Origin: Siphlonurus alternatus
Lineage: Eukaryota; Arthropoda; Insecta; Ephemeroptera; Siphlonuridae
DNA length: 64,000 bases
Direction of reading: 5' to 3'
NCBI GenBank assembly: GCA_949825025.1
Contig: OX463787.1
Span: forward strand, 21,311,608 to 21,375,607
The notes under the pieces were generated by a model that was given only the letters and a program-made list of their open reading frames with translations, was not told the origin of the DNA and did no database searches. The translations under genes were made by a program, and so were the position numbers. This document shows, piece after piece, positions 1 through 13,144 of the stretch. Every line of letters begins with the position of its first letter. Positions within the stretch are counted from its first letter, which is position 1.

Positions 1-356
1 CAAAATCAGCTGACTTGAAGACATTTTTTTACCTGGTAACAAAATTGCATGCATGAGTCGTAACGTTGTAAAAAAGTAAGAAATGTTAAAAAAAATAACC
101 TTCTACTTTTTGTAGACTCAAGTAAAGAACAGATATTATTCAAGGCTAGTGATCATTATTTCGCACCTTGTAATTTACGTTTAATTATCTCAATCATCTG
201 TTCGTTCTGGCAAAAAAATTCAGGGTCGACAAACAAAAAAGTAGCGAAATGCGAAGTCATTTGACGTACGAGTTTCTGTATCACACTATGACGTCACAAT
301 ACACCTCGTGACATGGCGAACGTTACATTATAATACTAACTGACTTGAAATCATTT
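1..356. other. No gene seen
   Basis: AT-rich sequence. The words aaaatcagctgacttgaag and tgacgtcac suggest old repeat debris. Confidence 0.5.
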
Positions 357-610
357 CAAGTTGAAATAAATTTCATCTTTTTTTCACCAATTTTCTCTCC
401 CCTCGTCTTTTGTCCTCTTATTTTGCACCATTTTAGAGGAAAAAAATTACGACATTACGTCTTTTTTCCTTTTCTTGAGCATTGAATGTTAGAAATATTG
501 TCTTCATTTCATGCTCAATTTGAGTGAAGAGGAAACAATATGTGTTTAGAGGTAAAAAGATTAGGTTTAAACGTGAAAAGGATGAGTTGAAGACGTAATT
601 TTTCAACTAT
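357..610 (+). mobile_element. Family A MITE
   Basis: Family A is an approximately 255-265 bp element. Plus orientation starts CCCGAGTTGAAATAAATTTC and ends GACGTAATTTTTCAACTAG, with subterminal blocks (gcaccattttagaggaaaaa; cctcactttgagcgaagagg). This copy is full length, one of about 25 in the window. Confidence 0.85.
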
Positions 611-1004
611 AAGGGTTACTTATTTTGCTAGCTTGTAATAGGGAAAATGTCACTCCACTGGTTTTTTCTGCATTTTAAGTTTTTTAAGAATCATCATAGG
701 AGCGTCAGTAGCCAATGGAACCAGGTCATCATAAGGAGAATACTTAAGTTCCTTAACCCTCTATTAACCCTATCCTAAATATGGGAAAACTGTATTGGAT
801 TCAATAAAATAAAAGAAATAGCATTACGGAGGTACTTTTTTGTCCCACGCTTTATTAAAGGGGGGGGGGGGGAGAATGACCCGCTATTTAAATCATGTAT
901 GGAAAAAAAATATCGCTAATTTTTTGCTTGGTGTCTAACAATATAAGAATATATGTAAGTATTACAATTTTTTCAGAATTTTTGGAGCATTTTTTTCAGT
1001 TTAA

Positions 1005-1390
1005 GGTAGAGATAACGCCGGTCAGCTGTTCAACCGAGATCTCTTTAATTAACATGTAAACTTAGCAAATTCACAAAAATTCTGAAATTTTTTTGAGAGG
1101 CAGATATTAGTGCCTAAGAGCCATAGAAAAAATTTCAAAACAATTTAACGAGACGATTTTTTAAAATAATTTTTTTAGTTTGTCTCTCCATTGGAAAGCC
1201 TTATATATTTGCTGAAAAATAAAAGAATTAATTAAAAATAATCGGCTCGTTAAATTGTCTTGACATTTTTTCTATGGCTTTTAGGCACTAATATCTGCTC
1301 TAAAAAAATCAGAATTTTTGTGAATTTGCTAATGTTTACATGTTAATCAAAGGGACCTACGTCGAACAGCTGACCGGCGTTATCTCTACC
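1005..1390. mobile_element. Family B foldback MITE (GGTAGAGATAACGC)
   Basis: Two inverted arms of about 160-180 bp; outer ends ggtagagataacgccggtca and its complement, left flank TTAA, right flank tttaaa. Inner arm (aacatgtaaactta...) matches the element at 48.3 kb. Confidence 0.85.
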
Positions 1391-1478
1391 TTTAAAATTA
1401 CGGGTCTCATCGACTCCTCCTCCCTCCCCTTTTTTAATGCTAGAGATAAAATAGTAAAATCATTCTCCTGTAAGCCCC

Positions 1479-1710
1479 CTAGTTGAAAAATTACGTCTCA
1501 ACTCATCCTTTACACATCTAAACCTAATCTTTTTACCTCTAAAACACATTTTATTTCCTCTTCACTCAAAGTGAGGATAAAATGAAAACAATATTTCTAA
1601 CATTTCATGCTCTAGTGGAAGAAAAAATACGTAATCTCGTCTATATTCCTCTTTTTTTCTCCTAAAATGGTGCAAAATAGGAAATTAGACGAGGAGGGAG
1701 CTTAATATAT
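1479..1710 (-). mobile_element. Family A MITE, end truncated
   Basis: Starts ctagttgaaaaattacgtct; the far TIR is missing after the gagcttaata block. Confidence 0.8.
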
Positions 1711-2013
1711 GACCAAACTATATTGCGTAACACACGTGGACACACGAACTGTAGTGCTGCCAAATTTCTCGAGTCATCGGTTTGCTAGAAATGACGGTGC
1801 ATCTTCTCTTTTGAAAATATTGAACAAACAATTGAAAATCGTTAAGTCATGCAGTAGAATTTGCAATCCTAACTTTATGCGTTTTTTATAGCCTTGTTAT
1901 CATGAGTGAAAATTTTACAATGTCTCGAGTAGCCATCAAATATATTGTTCAAGGAGCGCGTTAAATAAAAAAAAAATACTATGAATAAATAAATGGGTTT
2001 CGTCTTAGTAATC

Positions 2014-2397
2014 CTAGTTGAAAAATTACGTCTTCAACTCATACTTTACACGTCTAAAACCAGGCGCAGATCCAAGGGAGGGGGGTCGATGGGGGTGATC
2101 GCTTCCCCCCCCCCCAAAGGTCCCAAAATATAAAATTGCAGGATAGGGCACCCCCCCCCCCCCCCCAGAGCCGCGAACTGGATCCGCCCCTGGTCTAAAC
2201 CTAATCTTTTTACCTCTAAAACACATCTTATTTCCTCTTCGCTCAAAGTTAGGATGAAATGAAGACAATATATCTAATATTTTATGTTCAAAAAGAGGAA
2301 AAAAGACGTAATCTCGCCTTAAAATGGTGCAAAATGGAAGGAAATTAGAGAGAGAAGAGCTAAATAAGGAAGAATATATGACATTTATTTCAACTAG
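2014..2397 (-). mobile_element. Family A MITE carrying a nested hAT MITE
   Basis: Both family A ends are present (ctagttgaaaaattacg; ttatttcaactag). The interior is split by a 132-bp insertion at 2061-2192. Confidence 0.88.
2061..2192. mobile_element. hAT-type MITE nested in family A
   Basis: Ends CAGGCGCAGATCCA and TGGATCCGCCCCTG are inverted repeats. The flanks are gtctaaaac and gtctaaac, an 8-bp target duplication with one extra A, in a position where sibling family A copies have one gtctaaac. C-rich interior. Confidence 0.82.
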
Positions 2398-3021
2398 GGG
2401 ATTCGAGCGGTAACAACTTTAGAGAAAAAAAAGCACTATGGAATAGAATTATAGAATAGAAAACTGCTTATTGCGGTGAGGTTTAGGCAAGCCCACTCTT
2501 ACACCTAACCGCAAGTGAAACAATTTTCATATTTTATTCACTTCTACGTCTTTTCTCGTCTGCATTCCTCCTATTTATCATCATCTTCAAAGGTCTCAAA
2601 CTTGAACACTTTTTTCCCACTTATTGAGCGAGGATGAAAAAATTTGTGTTTTGAGATTAAAAAACGTAAAAAGATTAGGTTCAGACATTGTTAAAGATGA
2701 GTTAAAGTCGTATTTTTTCATCATTTACCACACAAAATGTTTTGACTGTCTCTCGTATAAAATTTGCGTGACCCATTAGCTTTCATGAATGGTCCAAGGA
2801 CACCCGGTCTACAAGGTTCATATTTCTAGGTTTCGTAACACCAAATTGACCCTTCTTGGATTACAGCTAGAACATTTGTATTCTTACTACTGCTTAGCTA
2901 TTTATGGCAATACGGTTGGCTTGTGCCATGAGAATAACGAAGATAGTTCAACGACAGGTGAATGAATAAATAATGCTAAAGTTAAGAAAGTAAAATAATT
3001 TTCATATAAAGTATATAAGCT

Positions 3022-3258
3022 CTAGTTGAAAAATTTCGTCTTCCACTTACGCTTCTTAAAATTCTCTCCCTAAAACGCTCCTTAACTCTTCGTGAATCCC
3101 AACCAATATTTCTAACATTTTATGCTCAAGAAGAGGAAAAAATACGTGATTTTTGTCTTTTCTCTTCTTTTTTTCTCTAAAATGGTGCAAAATAAGAGAA
3201 GAAAAGACGATAGGAGAGTTTAATAGTGAAGAAAGTATGAAATTGATTTCTATTCGGG
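3022..3258 (-). mobile_element. Family A MITE
   Basis: Starts ctagttgaaaaatttcgtc and ends tttctattcggg; a somewhat diverged full-length copy. Confidence 0.75.
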
Positions 3259-3287
3259 TTGTCTTATAACACAAATTGTGCACCAAA

Positions 3288-3538
3288 CTCAACGAAATGT
3301 TTCTTTTCTTCGCTATTATACTCTCCTTTTTTTTCCTTTTATTTTGCACCATTTTAGAAGTAAAGAAGAGGAGAAAAGACGAGATTACGTATTTTTTCAT
3401 CTTTTTGAGCATACAATGTTAGAAATATTGTCTTTATTTCATCCTCACTTTGAGCGAAGAGGAAATAAGATGTTATTTAGAGGTAATAAGATTAGGTTTA
3501 GACGAGTAAAGGATGAGTTGAAGACGTAATTTTTCAAC
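3288..3538 (+). mobile_element. Family A MITE
   Basis: Internal blocks intact (attttgcaccattttagaag; cctcactttgagcgaagagg), ends gacgtaatttttcaacca. Lies about 30 bp from the previous copy in opposite orientation. Confidence 0.8.
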
Positions 3539-3892
3539 CACCATGCTCCAACATGTACTCACGTTTAAACAGCTGATCTCGACCGTACGCTCAACTCAAC
3601 GTCGGAGACTTGAATGCTCACAACTCGCGGAGACTTTAATGATCGCGAAGTGTGAGAGTGGTGACGTCACAAGGTCGACACGTGGTGTGTCATGTGATCA
3701 TCGTCAGCCAATCAGAACTATTAGTGATCCCGAGTTGAAATAAATTTGTGCACTTCGCTGCCCTGTTTATTAAAATATGTACAGTCTGTGATGAAATTGA
3801 TGAATTTAAAAGATGTTTTAGTCTTGTTAAAATGAAAGCTCTTCTTAACTACCACAAAATTAAAAGCAGGGAAAAGAAATAGAATTCTCTCG

Positions 3893-3930
3893 TTGAAAAG
3901 TTACGTCTTCATGTCATCATCATTAACAAA
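3893..3930 (-). mobile_element. Family A MITE fragment
   Basis: Only the terminal tcgttgaaaagttacgtctt segment remains. Confidence 0.5.
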
Positions 3931-4189
3931 CTGGATTGTAAGATAAAATCTTTATGTACAAGAAATTTTAAGAAGTTTAAGTTATTATGCTGTATGTTGT
4001 ATATATATTCATTAATTTATTAGGCTATTATACTATACAACTTTTATTAGTTGTCTCTTCTTTTTTTGGGGTAAAGGACTTAGTATGGGCTTTGCCTTCT
4101 CCTGTATCCTCTTTTGAGTAGTTTTTCCTTATTTTGACCATGGCATTACTTGTATTTTGTCAATTTCTACTCAATAAAATATATTATTA

Positions 4190-4398
4190 TTGTTTACACG
4201 TCCAAACCTAATCTTTTTACCTCTAAAACACGACTTATTTCCTCTTCGCAAAAAGTGAGGATGAAATAATAAAAATATTATTTTAACATTTCGTGCTCTT
4301 TTCTGCCCTTTCCTTCTTTTTTTCTTTCCAAAATAAGATGCAAAATAAGAGGAAATTAGACGAAATAGAGAATAAAATATGACATTTATTTTAACTCG
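4190..4398 (-). mobile_element. Family A MITE, partial
   Basis: Begins inside the element at tttacacgtccaaacctaat and reaches the far TIR at atttattttaactcg. Confidence 0.75.
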
Positions 4399-4633
4399 TG
4401 TAAGCTCTCCTCTCATCTTTTATCTTCCTATCTTGCACCATTTTGGAGGGAAAAATACGAAATTACGTATTTTTTCCTCTTCATGAGCATAAAATGTTTA
4501 AAATGTTAGAAATGTTGTTTCCATTTTATCCTCACTTTGAACGATGAGGAAATACGTTTGTTTGTTTTCTAGAGGTAAAAAGATTAGGTTTAGACGTGTG
4601 AAAGATGAGTTAAAGACTTAATTTTTCAACTAG
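4399..4633 (+). mobile_element. Family A MITE, partial
   Basis: Continues directly from the inverted copy before it; starts at agctctcctctcatctttta and ends acttaatttttcaactaggg. The pair forms a long palindrome. Confidence 0.75.
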
Positions 4634-4639
4634 GGAATT

Positions 4640-5585
4640 TTCTGTTGCAAAAATGAATACCAATTAAAATTCGACTATTAAATTTTTTTTCCCTGAACTG
4701 TTTTTTTAAAATTTAGGACATTTTTGCATGTTCAGTTACCCCCTTCCTGGAACCTTAATGAAAAAGATAGGGCCTTAACGCCTATTATTTTAAATAGGGT
4801 TAAAATAATTCTGAAAAAAAAAAATAGCGATATACATAATTATGTAATGTAAAGTGCTGTATCCAACCAGTAATGGATAATAAAATTCCATATAACAGGT
4901 TGTTAGCGTGAGACGAATTAAAACTTCTAATAAAGTCCAGAAATTAATTATCAGGGTCTTGCCGTTACCAAATAAAAGATGTGGTGAATAAACCATGTTG
5001 ATATGTTGACTAAAATTTGAAATGAACTTCCAATGTTTATTAAAGCGTCGATTGGTACTTAATACTAAAACATTGGTTCATTTCCTAATATCAACTTTTT
5101 ATTGTATGCATTTGTGCATTTTGCTGCTTATTTATATTTGCATGTTTTGTCTGGTTAAATTTTCTGCTGAACTCATAATAATATGATTGTAACCCCGGCC
5201 TTGGTAGGACTGTATTCCGATTTTATATTACTTAAAAAAAAAACTGTTGAAAATTAACATATTTTTTACAGCGCAAATTGCTGTTAAAATAAAATCACAC
5301 ACATTTGTATGTCAATATTAACTTGATTGCATGTGATTTTTAACTATCATTTAATGTGACACTGCACTGTCTTTCACGATGTGGTAATGTTGTTACAATG
5401 TAAAAAGTTAGTACATGGCTGGCATTGAATTTTAGTAGGACCAAAAAATTGAACATTTGTACAAAAGTGCAAGTCATCATGCAAGGTTAAGTATAGAGGA
5501 GTGTTTTTAGGCTAGACAAATACCTGAGATTTATAAGCGAAGGTTGGGCAGGTCTCGGGAGTGAAAAATATTACGTGAAAAATAT
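4640..5585. other. No gene seen
   Basis: AT-rich, short open frames only. Nothing recognisable. Confidence 0.5.
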
Positions 5586-5780
5586 TTGTTTGTTTGTTTG
5601 TTTGTTTGTTTGTTTGTTTGTTTGTTTGTTTGTTTGTTTGTTTGTTTGTTTGTTTGTTTGTTTGTTTGTTTGTTTGTTTGTTTGTTTGTTTGTTTGTTTG
5701 TTTGTTTGTTTGTTTGTTTGTTTGTTTGTTTGTTTGTTTGTTTGTTTGTTTGTTTGTTTGTTTGTTTGTTTGTTTGTTTG
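5586..5780 (+). repeat. (TTTG)n microsatellite
   Basis: About 49 perfect tetramers. Confidence 0.98.
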
Positions 5781-5983
5781 CCAATTATTCTTAACTTACA
5801 CATTATAATATATTTTTTCCAATGGCAATATTGCTATTGAAAACTCGTAACGAATACGAGTGGAAAACAGTAACTCAATTTGTCCATTTACCAAGTGAAA
5901 GTCAGGAAACCATGGAAACCTGTACAGGAGGCCGGCACACTCGAAGGTGTACTTTCTAAATGCAGGGCACTTAAAAATATTGT

Positions 5984-6352
5984 TGTGGAAGGTGTGGCGC
6001 AGTGCGCTTGACCGGATCTCTTCAGATCACAGAAGTCAAGCAACGCTAAGCGTGGTTAGTAGTTGGATGGGTGACCATTTTCAACGAAAACCACGTTTCC
6101 CACCCAGGGGTAAATCATTGCGCTTTTCTGCTATGTAGTTCCCCTGGCTTTGGACCATTGCACTTCCAGTTCATTGAAAAAAGCTGTACAAAAGCTGGCT
6201 GAGGTTTCCACGTTTCCCTCAGCCACAGGCAAATTACGGGATGGATTGCAAGGCTGTGGCTGCCCTCGTTCTGTAAGAGCGCGTGAAACGCTCAAGTTAG
6301 GGTTTAATAAGGTTCTGGGTTTCAAATTTAGTATTTATAGGGTAGGTAATTA
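5984..6352 (+). mobile_element. 5S-rRNA-derived SINE, near full length
   Basis: Head at 5990-6085 matches 5S rRNA including its internal promoter: GATCACAGAAGTCAAGCAACG (box A region) and GGTTAGTAGTTGGATGGGTG (box C). A body with a short inverted pattern and a 3' domain (GAGGTTTCCACGTTTCCCTC...) follow. Transcribed by RNA polymerase III in known 5S SINEs. Confidence 0.85.
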
Positions 6353-6425
6353 GTCAGAAAAAGTACACATTTGGAGTTTCATATTTAAAAATGAAAAAAT
6401 TGTATTGTTCAAGATCGCATGTTGA

Positions 6426-6780
6426 CGGTAAGGTAACGCGCCCAATGTTAAAAAATTCACTCACATGAAAATTAGAAAACAAATTTTTAAATGTCCCCTC
6501 TACATTCCCTGTCAGTAGCTAAAATATATCAGGTATAAAAATTCGATCATTTTTTGAGTAAATAATTTTTAAATTTGACTCTATATAATGTAACATGGAA
6601 GTTCTATTTCTCAATTTTAAATTATTTGTCAAATTTAAAAATTTATAACTAAAAAACAAGATTCACTTTGTATACCTGAGATTTTAAGTACTGATAGGGA
6701 ATATGTAGAGGAGAACATTTTAAGATATGTTTCATAATTTTCATGCGAGTGAATTTTTTAACATTAGGCATATTACCATA
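6426..6780. mobile_element. Family B foldback MITE
   Basis: Arms begin ggtaaggtaacgcgcccaat and end attaggcatattaccata. Interior carries the ctgtcagtagctaaaatatc block found in all family B subtype 2 copies. Abuts a family A MITE on its right. Confidence 0.8.
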
Positions 6781-7098
6781 CCCTAGTTGAAAAATTGCGT
6801 CTTCAACCCATCCTTTATACGTCTAAACTTAATATTTTTACCTCTAAAACGCATCTTATTTTCTTTTCGCTCAAAGTGAGGATGAAATGGAGAAAATAGG
6901 TCTGTTCGTAAATACACAATCAGAAAGAATCAATTATTTATTATACGAACAGACCTATTATTTCTAACTTTTTATGCTCAAGAAGAGAAAAAAATACTAT
7001 TTCGTCAATTTCTTTCCAAAATGGTACAAAATAAGAAGATATAAAACGAGGAGAGAGCTTAATAGTGAAGAAAAGATGAAATTTATTTCCACTCGCGT
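6781..7098 (-). mobile_element. Family A MITE with nested 60-bp palindrome
   Basis: Starts cctagttgaaaaattgcgtc, ends atttatttccactcg. It directly abuts a family B element on its left. An insertion lies at 6899-6958. Confidence 0.82.
6899..6960. mobile_element. Tiny palindromic MITE (GGTCTGTTCGTA)
   Basis: A 60-bp insertion ending in perfect inverted repeats ggtctgttcgta / tacgaacagacc, absent from sibling family A copies. It appears flanked by TA. Confidence 0.75.
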
Positions 7099-7401
7099 AT
7101 TACCTCGTTGCAAGTACAGACATGCAGTTATAGTCCAAGGTCACAACGTTGCTCCCACGCAGGTAATATCCAATGCATCATGGTATTTTCATCTACAATT
7201 CTGTGAAGCTAGAAGCAGGGAAATTGAAATCATGGGATTTTGTACATTGCATCGATTCTAGCTATTATATGGTCATAGTGATAGATTCCATTGCAGTGGA
7301 ATTTTATACGGCTATTTATAATACTAATAAAAAAATATGTCATTATATTTATGTTGTATTAAATAGGAGAAGCAAAATTATTTGATGCAATTTATATTTA
7401 A

Positions 7402-8104
7402 AGGCCTTATATGAACCTTTTCACAGTATTAAGTACACGGTTAGCTTTGCTTCAGTGTGATTCGGCTGCATATTTTTTTTTGTTTCAGTAGTACAAATAT
7501 CAGAGATAATAGCCGACGAAGAAGCACCTGTGACGTCACTCACGCTCATTCAGCGGTGACAATATAGGGAAATCCCTGCAAAAGATAGGTTCACTCCCGC
7601 TGCAGCCACGGCCACAATTTTACTTCTGAAATTTTGAAACTTTACCAGGGCAGTCTTGATAGTATTTGTCAAATAGCCTGAGAGATTTTTTTTGGTTCAT
7701 GTGTACAGACTGAGTTATTGCGGTAGCAAGATAAGCCAAAAAATTAACATTGTTTTCCTATACAACATTTTTGCTCCTCTTTCTACCGCAATAACTCAGT
7801 TTGTATGAATGTCATCAAAAAAATTTTTCAGTCTATTTGACAAATACTATCAAGACTGCCCTGGTAAAGTTTCAAAATTCCAGAAGTCAAATTGTGGCCG
7901 TGGTTGCGGCGGGAGTGAACCTATCTTTTGCAGGGATTTCCCTATATTGTCGCCGCTGAATGAGCGTGAGTGACGTCACAGGTTCCTTTTCATCGGCTAT
8001 TATCTCTGATATTTGTGCTGCTGAAACAAAAAATTTATGCAGCTGAATCATACTAAAACAAAGCTTACCGTGTACTTAATATTGTGCAAAGGTTCATAAG
8101 GCCT
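7402..8104. mobile_element. Family C foldback element (TTAA, piggyBac-like)
   Basis: 703 bp, same as the nested copy at 29.3 kb: aggccttatatgaacc ... ggttcataaggcct, two long arms. Left flank TTAA, right flank ATAA (one change). No transposase reading frame, so non-autonomous. Confidence 0.88.
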
Positions 8105-8386
8105 ATAAGTTTTTAAATTAAATGCGTAATATAAAATATAAATATGGAAATTTGTAATATTTACATTACGGTTAATATTATAGCATCACATATGAAGTAA
8201 TGCTGTCACTGTACTTTCTGCTGCTAAATATGTACACTTGCAATTTGAGTAAATGTCATCAAAAGAAGTCTTGTTACCTTCATATATAAATTGTTAATTT
8301 TCATTAGAAAATAGGAAAGAATTAATAATTTATTTTTAGTGGCATTGAATTATAATTATTTCTAATTTTGAAATAACATATATACA

Positions 8387-8411
8387 ATATATATATATAT
8401 ATATATATATA
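8387..8411. repeat. (TA)n microsatellite
   Basis: Short AT dinucleotide run. Confidence 0.9.
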
Positions 8412-8513
8412 TTATGCTCTTTTGTAATTGTTTAAATTTTTCAACAATATACATTGTCGATTAAATCGATCTTTATCTTAATCAAGTATTAACGGATTGT
8501 GAGAAGCTTATAC

Positions 8514-8609
8514 AATGAAATGAAATGAAATGAAATGAAATGAAATGAAATGAAATGAAATGAAATGAAATGAAATGAAATGAAATGAAATGAAATGAAA
8601 TGAAATGAA
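8514..8609 (+). repeat. (TGAAA)n microsatellite
   Basis: About 19 perfect pentamers. Confidence 0.97.
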
Positions 8610-8663
8610 GCGAGGATCATTTGTTCAGCTGAAATTCTGAATATATTTTTATTTAATATTACA

Positions 8664-8893
<230 letters not shown>

Positions 8894-8894
8894 G

Positions 8895-9927
8895 ATACAT
8901 CACCTTGAGTACATCAGGAAGCGGTATCACATTTAACATTGAACGTGGTTATTTTTTAGACGTGCATTATTGCATATCACGGCCGCACTTTTTGCTGCAT
9001 TTCAATTCCTTGATAAAAACTCATTTAAATTGTGATGGGAGTTTCCCGCGTTTTTTTGTGCTCTTGACGTGCGTGTGACGTCACTCAGGGTAATGACTTG
9101 TAACATTTAAGTGAGCAATATTATAGTTACCATAACGGATTACAAAGAGAAGGGTTCAAATCTGGACCTGCATGAATTTCTTGTGAATATTATTTTGTCC
9201 CAACATTACAAATTCACAGCTCATTAATTATTTAATAATAAAAATTAACCTTCAAGTGAGTAAGCTTCGCGTTGCTCATTTTTGTCGCCATGGCCTATCT
9301 TGCACTTAAAATTCTTGAAAATGAAATAAAAGTATGATTTTTTTACTTTTCTCGGTTAGATGACTTAAAAAATCTAATCTTGCATTTTCCACTGTTTGGA
9401 CTCACGTAAAAGAATTTTTCCTGAAAAAACAAATTAATGTTTTTTTTTTACATAGCTTTAGATAGGATTGTGGGAACACTGAAAAATCAGCTGACTTCAT
9501 AATTTATCAATCATAGAACTTGTAATGTTTGCGTTCGCGGCATGCAAACTTATTATTAAGATTATACATAATAGTGACTATTATATTAATATAAAATTAT
9601 AATCAACACATATTTTATGTTGTAAAGAAATTATGTAGGGCATTTTGATACAGCGGTGTAAATAAAATATATAAATTAATAATTACATGTATTTTTATTA
9701 TAGTAAAAAAATTCCCATGGCAATACACGCTTCATGACTTATTGTTAATATTAATTTTTGCAAGTTTTTTTTTTTCAACAAGTTTCGTCGAGTTTCTTCG
9801 GAAAATTTCGGCACGCTAAAGAAATAATTTTTACAATCTGTCTACTGCATGTTTTTTCTCTCTATTTCTTTTTAGGGAACCTTTTTGTTGGGTATTGCAT
9901 TAGTAATGGTCACAAGTGTATATACCG
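8895..9927. other. No gene seen
   Basis: AT-rich; one tgacgtcact motif. No domain or repeat identified. Confidence 0.5.
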
Positions 9928-10070
9928 AGTTGAAAAAAAATTATTATTTTATTTGATTTTGCACAATTTTAGAGTAAAAAAGAGAAGGAAAAAGACGAAA
10001 TTACGTCTTCTTTCCTCTTGCTGAGCATAAAATGTTAAAAATGTTGTCTTAATTTCATCCTCACTTTGAG
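9928..10070 (+). mobile_element. Family A MITE, partial
   Basis: Left half only (from gagttgaaaaaaaatta to cctcactttgag), fused head-on to an inverted right-half copy. Confidence 0.7.
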
Positions 10071-10304
10071 GAGTCTAAACCTAATCTTTTTACCTCTATC
10101 ATGCATCGTTTTTCCTCTTCGCTCAAAGTGAGGATGAAATGAAGACAATATTATTTCTAGCATTTTATCATGCTTAAGAAGAAGTAAAAATACGTAATCT
10201 CGTCTTTTCCCCATTTTTTACCTCTAAAATGGTGCAAAATAAGAGAAGAAAAGACGAGAAGTGAGCTTAATAATGAAGAAAATATGAAATTTATTTCAAT
10301 TCAG
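10071..10304 (-). mobile_element. Family A MITE
   Basis: Starts inside at gtctaaacctaatcttttta and reaches aatttatttcaattc. Joined back-to-back with the copy before it. Confidence 0.78.
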
Positions 10305-10729
10305 GATTATATTCAATTTTATATACTATTTTTGTTTTGTTTGCTAGGATTATTTGCTATGTGTTAATTTACGTGCTATCAACTAATTATTCATTATCTA
10401 ACGTGCTTATATTGTTGTACAATCGAAAAGCTATGAAATGTAATGATTATGAATTATATATATATATGATGAAACCTCATAAGATTTGACGTGTTTAATG
10501 ATGATCACAAAGCAAATAAAGTGCATGCAATTTTTGACAAACGCGACCATGACGTCAATGCAGGAAGGAGCTTCACTATGCTGACGTCAAAGTCGCTTCA
10601 TTTTTTACTTTATTTTCAACTATGAGCGCAGATTTAATAGACACCCGGATCTTCATGTAGTATTTACAATGGACAACCTACATGAAAATTTGTTACTGCA
10701 GAAATAGATAGAGGGAATCAAGTTATGTT

Positions 10730-12120
10730 CACTGTAAAAAATATTTGTAATTTTTCGTAAAATTTGGCATGTAATTTTACCTTTTTTATTGTTTTTGTCA
10801 TTTTTTCATTAAAAATTGCAAATTTATTAATTTTTTCGTAAAATCACTGAGCAAAACGTTAAAATAATGAACTTACAAATTTTTATGTATTGTTACAAAA
10901 ATTTACTTTAATATTTTTACATCGGGAAATGTTTTTAAAAACACATAAGAAAACGTAAAATTACTCTAAATAAATGTAATATTACTTTAAAAAAATGTAA
11001 AAGTACATTTTTGTTTGTTATAATTACAAAATATTAAGTACTATTACATGTATTAGACAATCGTAAGCGTCACAAAGAGACGCCATGACACACGTAGTTC
11101 TACAGCTTAGTAATTTAATGATTTGTGGTGTGTATAATTAGCATAAGACGCCAAGTTTAGTTCTCGAATTCTTCGGTAAGTGTTATTCTATATTTTAAGT
11201 AGTAACTTGTATCGATTTATGTGTTTTTCTGTAAGCAATGATGAAAGCATCATGATAGCTTGTTTGTTCCGGGGAGTCGATAGTTTTTGTGCAAATTTTA
11301 ATCCTTTTTACAATAGTATTTAAAAAGGGCAATAGGCCCATGCATCCATTATGCTCATCTTAAGGTATTTTTTATTTAGAAAATTGACTTAAATCATGAT
11401 ATCCGTTTTATAAAATATACGTTTTTTTAATTTGATGACCTACAGTGCAATATTATGTTGCCTCTCCGCCGAGAGATTCAAAACTGCTGCTTGGTTAAAT
11501 ATGGTTATAAAATATTTAATTTTGTCTGTGCAATGTCAAGCCGATTGACTATTTTTGAAGCGGGAATAATTGCAAAATATTTACTTTAACATTAGAATTT
11601 GCGTGCGAGCCGTTTAGTATGAGAAATCTGTTTCAAGACTACTGTTCGATGGACGTAAGAGTGATTTTTCCTGGTAGATTCTGAAAATTATTATTAAGTA
11701 GCAATACAGCAATACTCGTATTAATATTTAAAAAATATTTTATACGAAGATCCTGAAAGAATTAATAAACGGTTTTCATTAACTTCATTTGAAAAGCAAT
11801 AAATAAAATAAATTGTAACATAACTTTTAATATTATAAAAAAACAAAAATTTATGTAGCTTTTAAACAACATTTTATATGTAAAATTACATAAAAAAATT
11901 GGAAATAAAACGCCAAATTATAAACGTGTAAAAAAACGAAAAAATTGTATTTGGTTAAAAACAAAAATAAATGTTTATTTACAAATGTTTTCGTTTTGTA
12001 ACTATACATTTAAAATTTGTAATATCCAATTACAAAATTTTAAGTTTAAATACACGTTTTTAATTTGGCGTTTTATTTCCTATTATTTTTTGTAAAAATA
12101 CAAAGAATTTTTTTACAGTG
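10730..12120 (+). mobile_element. 1.39 kb TIR element (CACTGTAAAAAA), copy 1
   Basis: Bounded by cactgtaaaaaatatttgta and ttttttacagtg. Nearly identical to 61017-62404. No long reading frame. Contains an exon-like block ending ttcttcg before gtaagt near 11175, which may be the remains of a 5' UTR exon of an autonomous parent. It sits inside a family F element (flanks resemble agggtaccaaattatgctac). Confidence 0.82.
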
Positions 12121-12684
12121 TTACTCTGCTTTTTTTCTACATTTCTTTGAGACTCGGAACTATTTTTAAATACTGGACATGCAACATACATTGGATGATT
12201 TATTTTTACTTAAAAAAGAATAGAAAGTACCAAATTATGCTACTCTGAATTTTTTCAGATTTTTTTTTTTTAGTCCTGGAACTATTTTTAAACACATTTT
12301 GAAAGTGCAGCCACGCTCCCTGGAGGCGTCAATACACGGAAAAAACACTTGACAGTTTTCCTGTTAAATTTAGCTGTTTTACGCGTTTGTATTTGTACCC
12401 ATAATAAAATTGGTTAAATCAACAGAGTTGCTATTTTAGATTTTTACAAATTCAGAACTGTTGAATTTTAGACATTAGATGTGTAGAATTTGGTGTAGCA
12501 GTGTATGAATGTTAAAAACGACAGAGTTTGCGATGTAAGATTTATAGGTTCTATCCTTTTAATTTTAACATTTCTACTCTTTTAATTTCTACAGTTTATT
12601 CCTTGATTCTACTGACGTATCTACTTCCTTATATTCTACAACTTTACTCTGTTAAATATATAATGTTCTAGAAGCTGGTATTAG

Positions 12685-12819
12685 ATGATGCAATTGATCT
12701 ATTTATTGCATACAGTTTTTCTTTATACAAGAAAACGTAAGTTCCATTTCGTACAAGTGGACTTAAAAGTTTTCTTGTAAAGAAAAACTGTTTGCATTAA
12801 ATAGATCAATTGCATCAAC
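12685..12819. repeat. Perfect-looking inverted repeat
   Basis: gatgcaattgatctatttat ... aaatagatcaattgcatc, arms about 50 nt with the shared cagtttttctttatacaaga block. Probably a small MITE inside the 1.8 kb element. Confidence 0.8.
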
Positions 12820-13144
12820 ATGTAATACACCATCTTCTATATTATCGAACATTCCATCAAAAAAATATTACAAGTTTCATAAGCAATATATAGTAAGTTA
12901 TTGACAATTTTATAATTAAATAATGATTAGGGAGCAAACTAAATAAGCTAATCCTAAATAAAGATTTAAAATGGTTATAAGGGTTAATTCATTTAAAAAA
13001 AAATAAAGATTTATTTATAGTAAATATTTAATTAAAAAAATTCAAACAATATACAATATTAGATCACTTTATTTGTACATTAAAAACATTAAAAATTTTG
13101 TGAATGAGGTGAAGATGGAAATTTGTCACACTTGAACTCTATTT

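Noticed and set aside
3056..3412. Recurring small frames beginning LKKRKKY or similar, also at 6974, 28211 and 29183
   Set aside because: They recur in the same place within family A MITEs, are Lys-rich translations of A-rich DNA and are not conserved between copies.
5512..5840. Open frames of repeated NKQT / CLFV
   Set aside because: Pure translation of the (TTTG)n microsatellite.
5990..6090. 5S rRNA gene
   Set aside because: Only the internal promoter part is 5S-like and it continues into a repeated SINE body; three or more copies share this.
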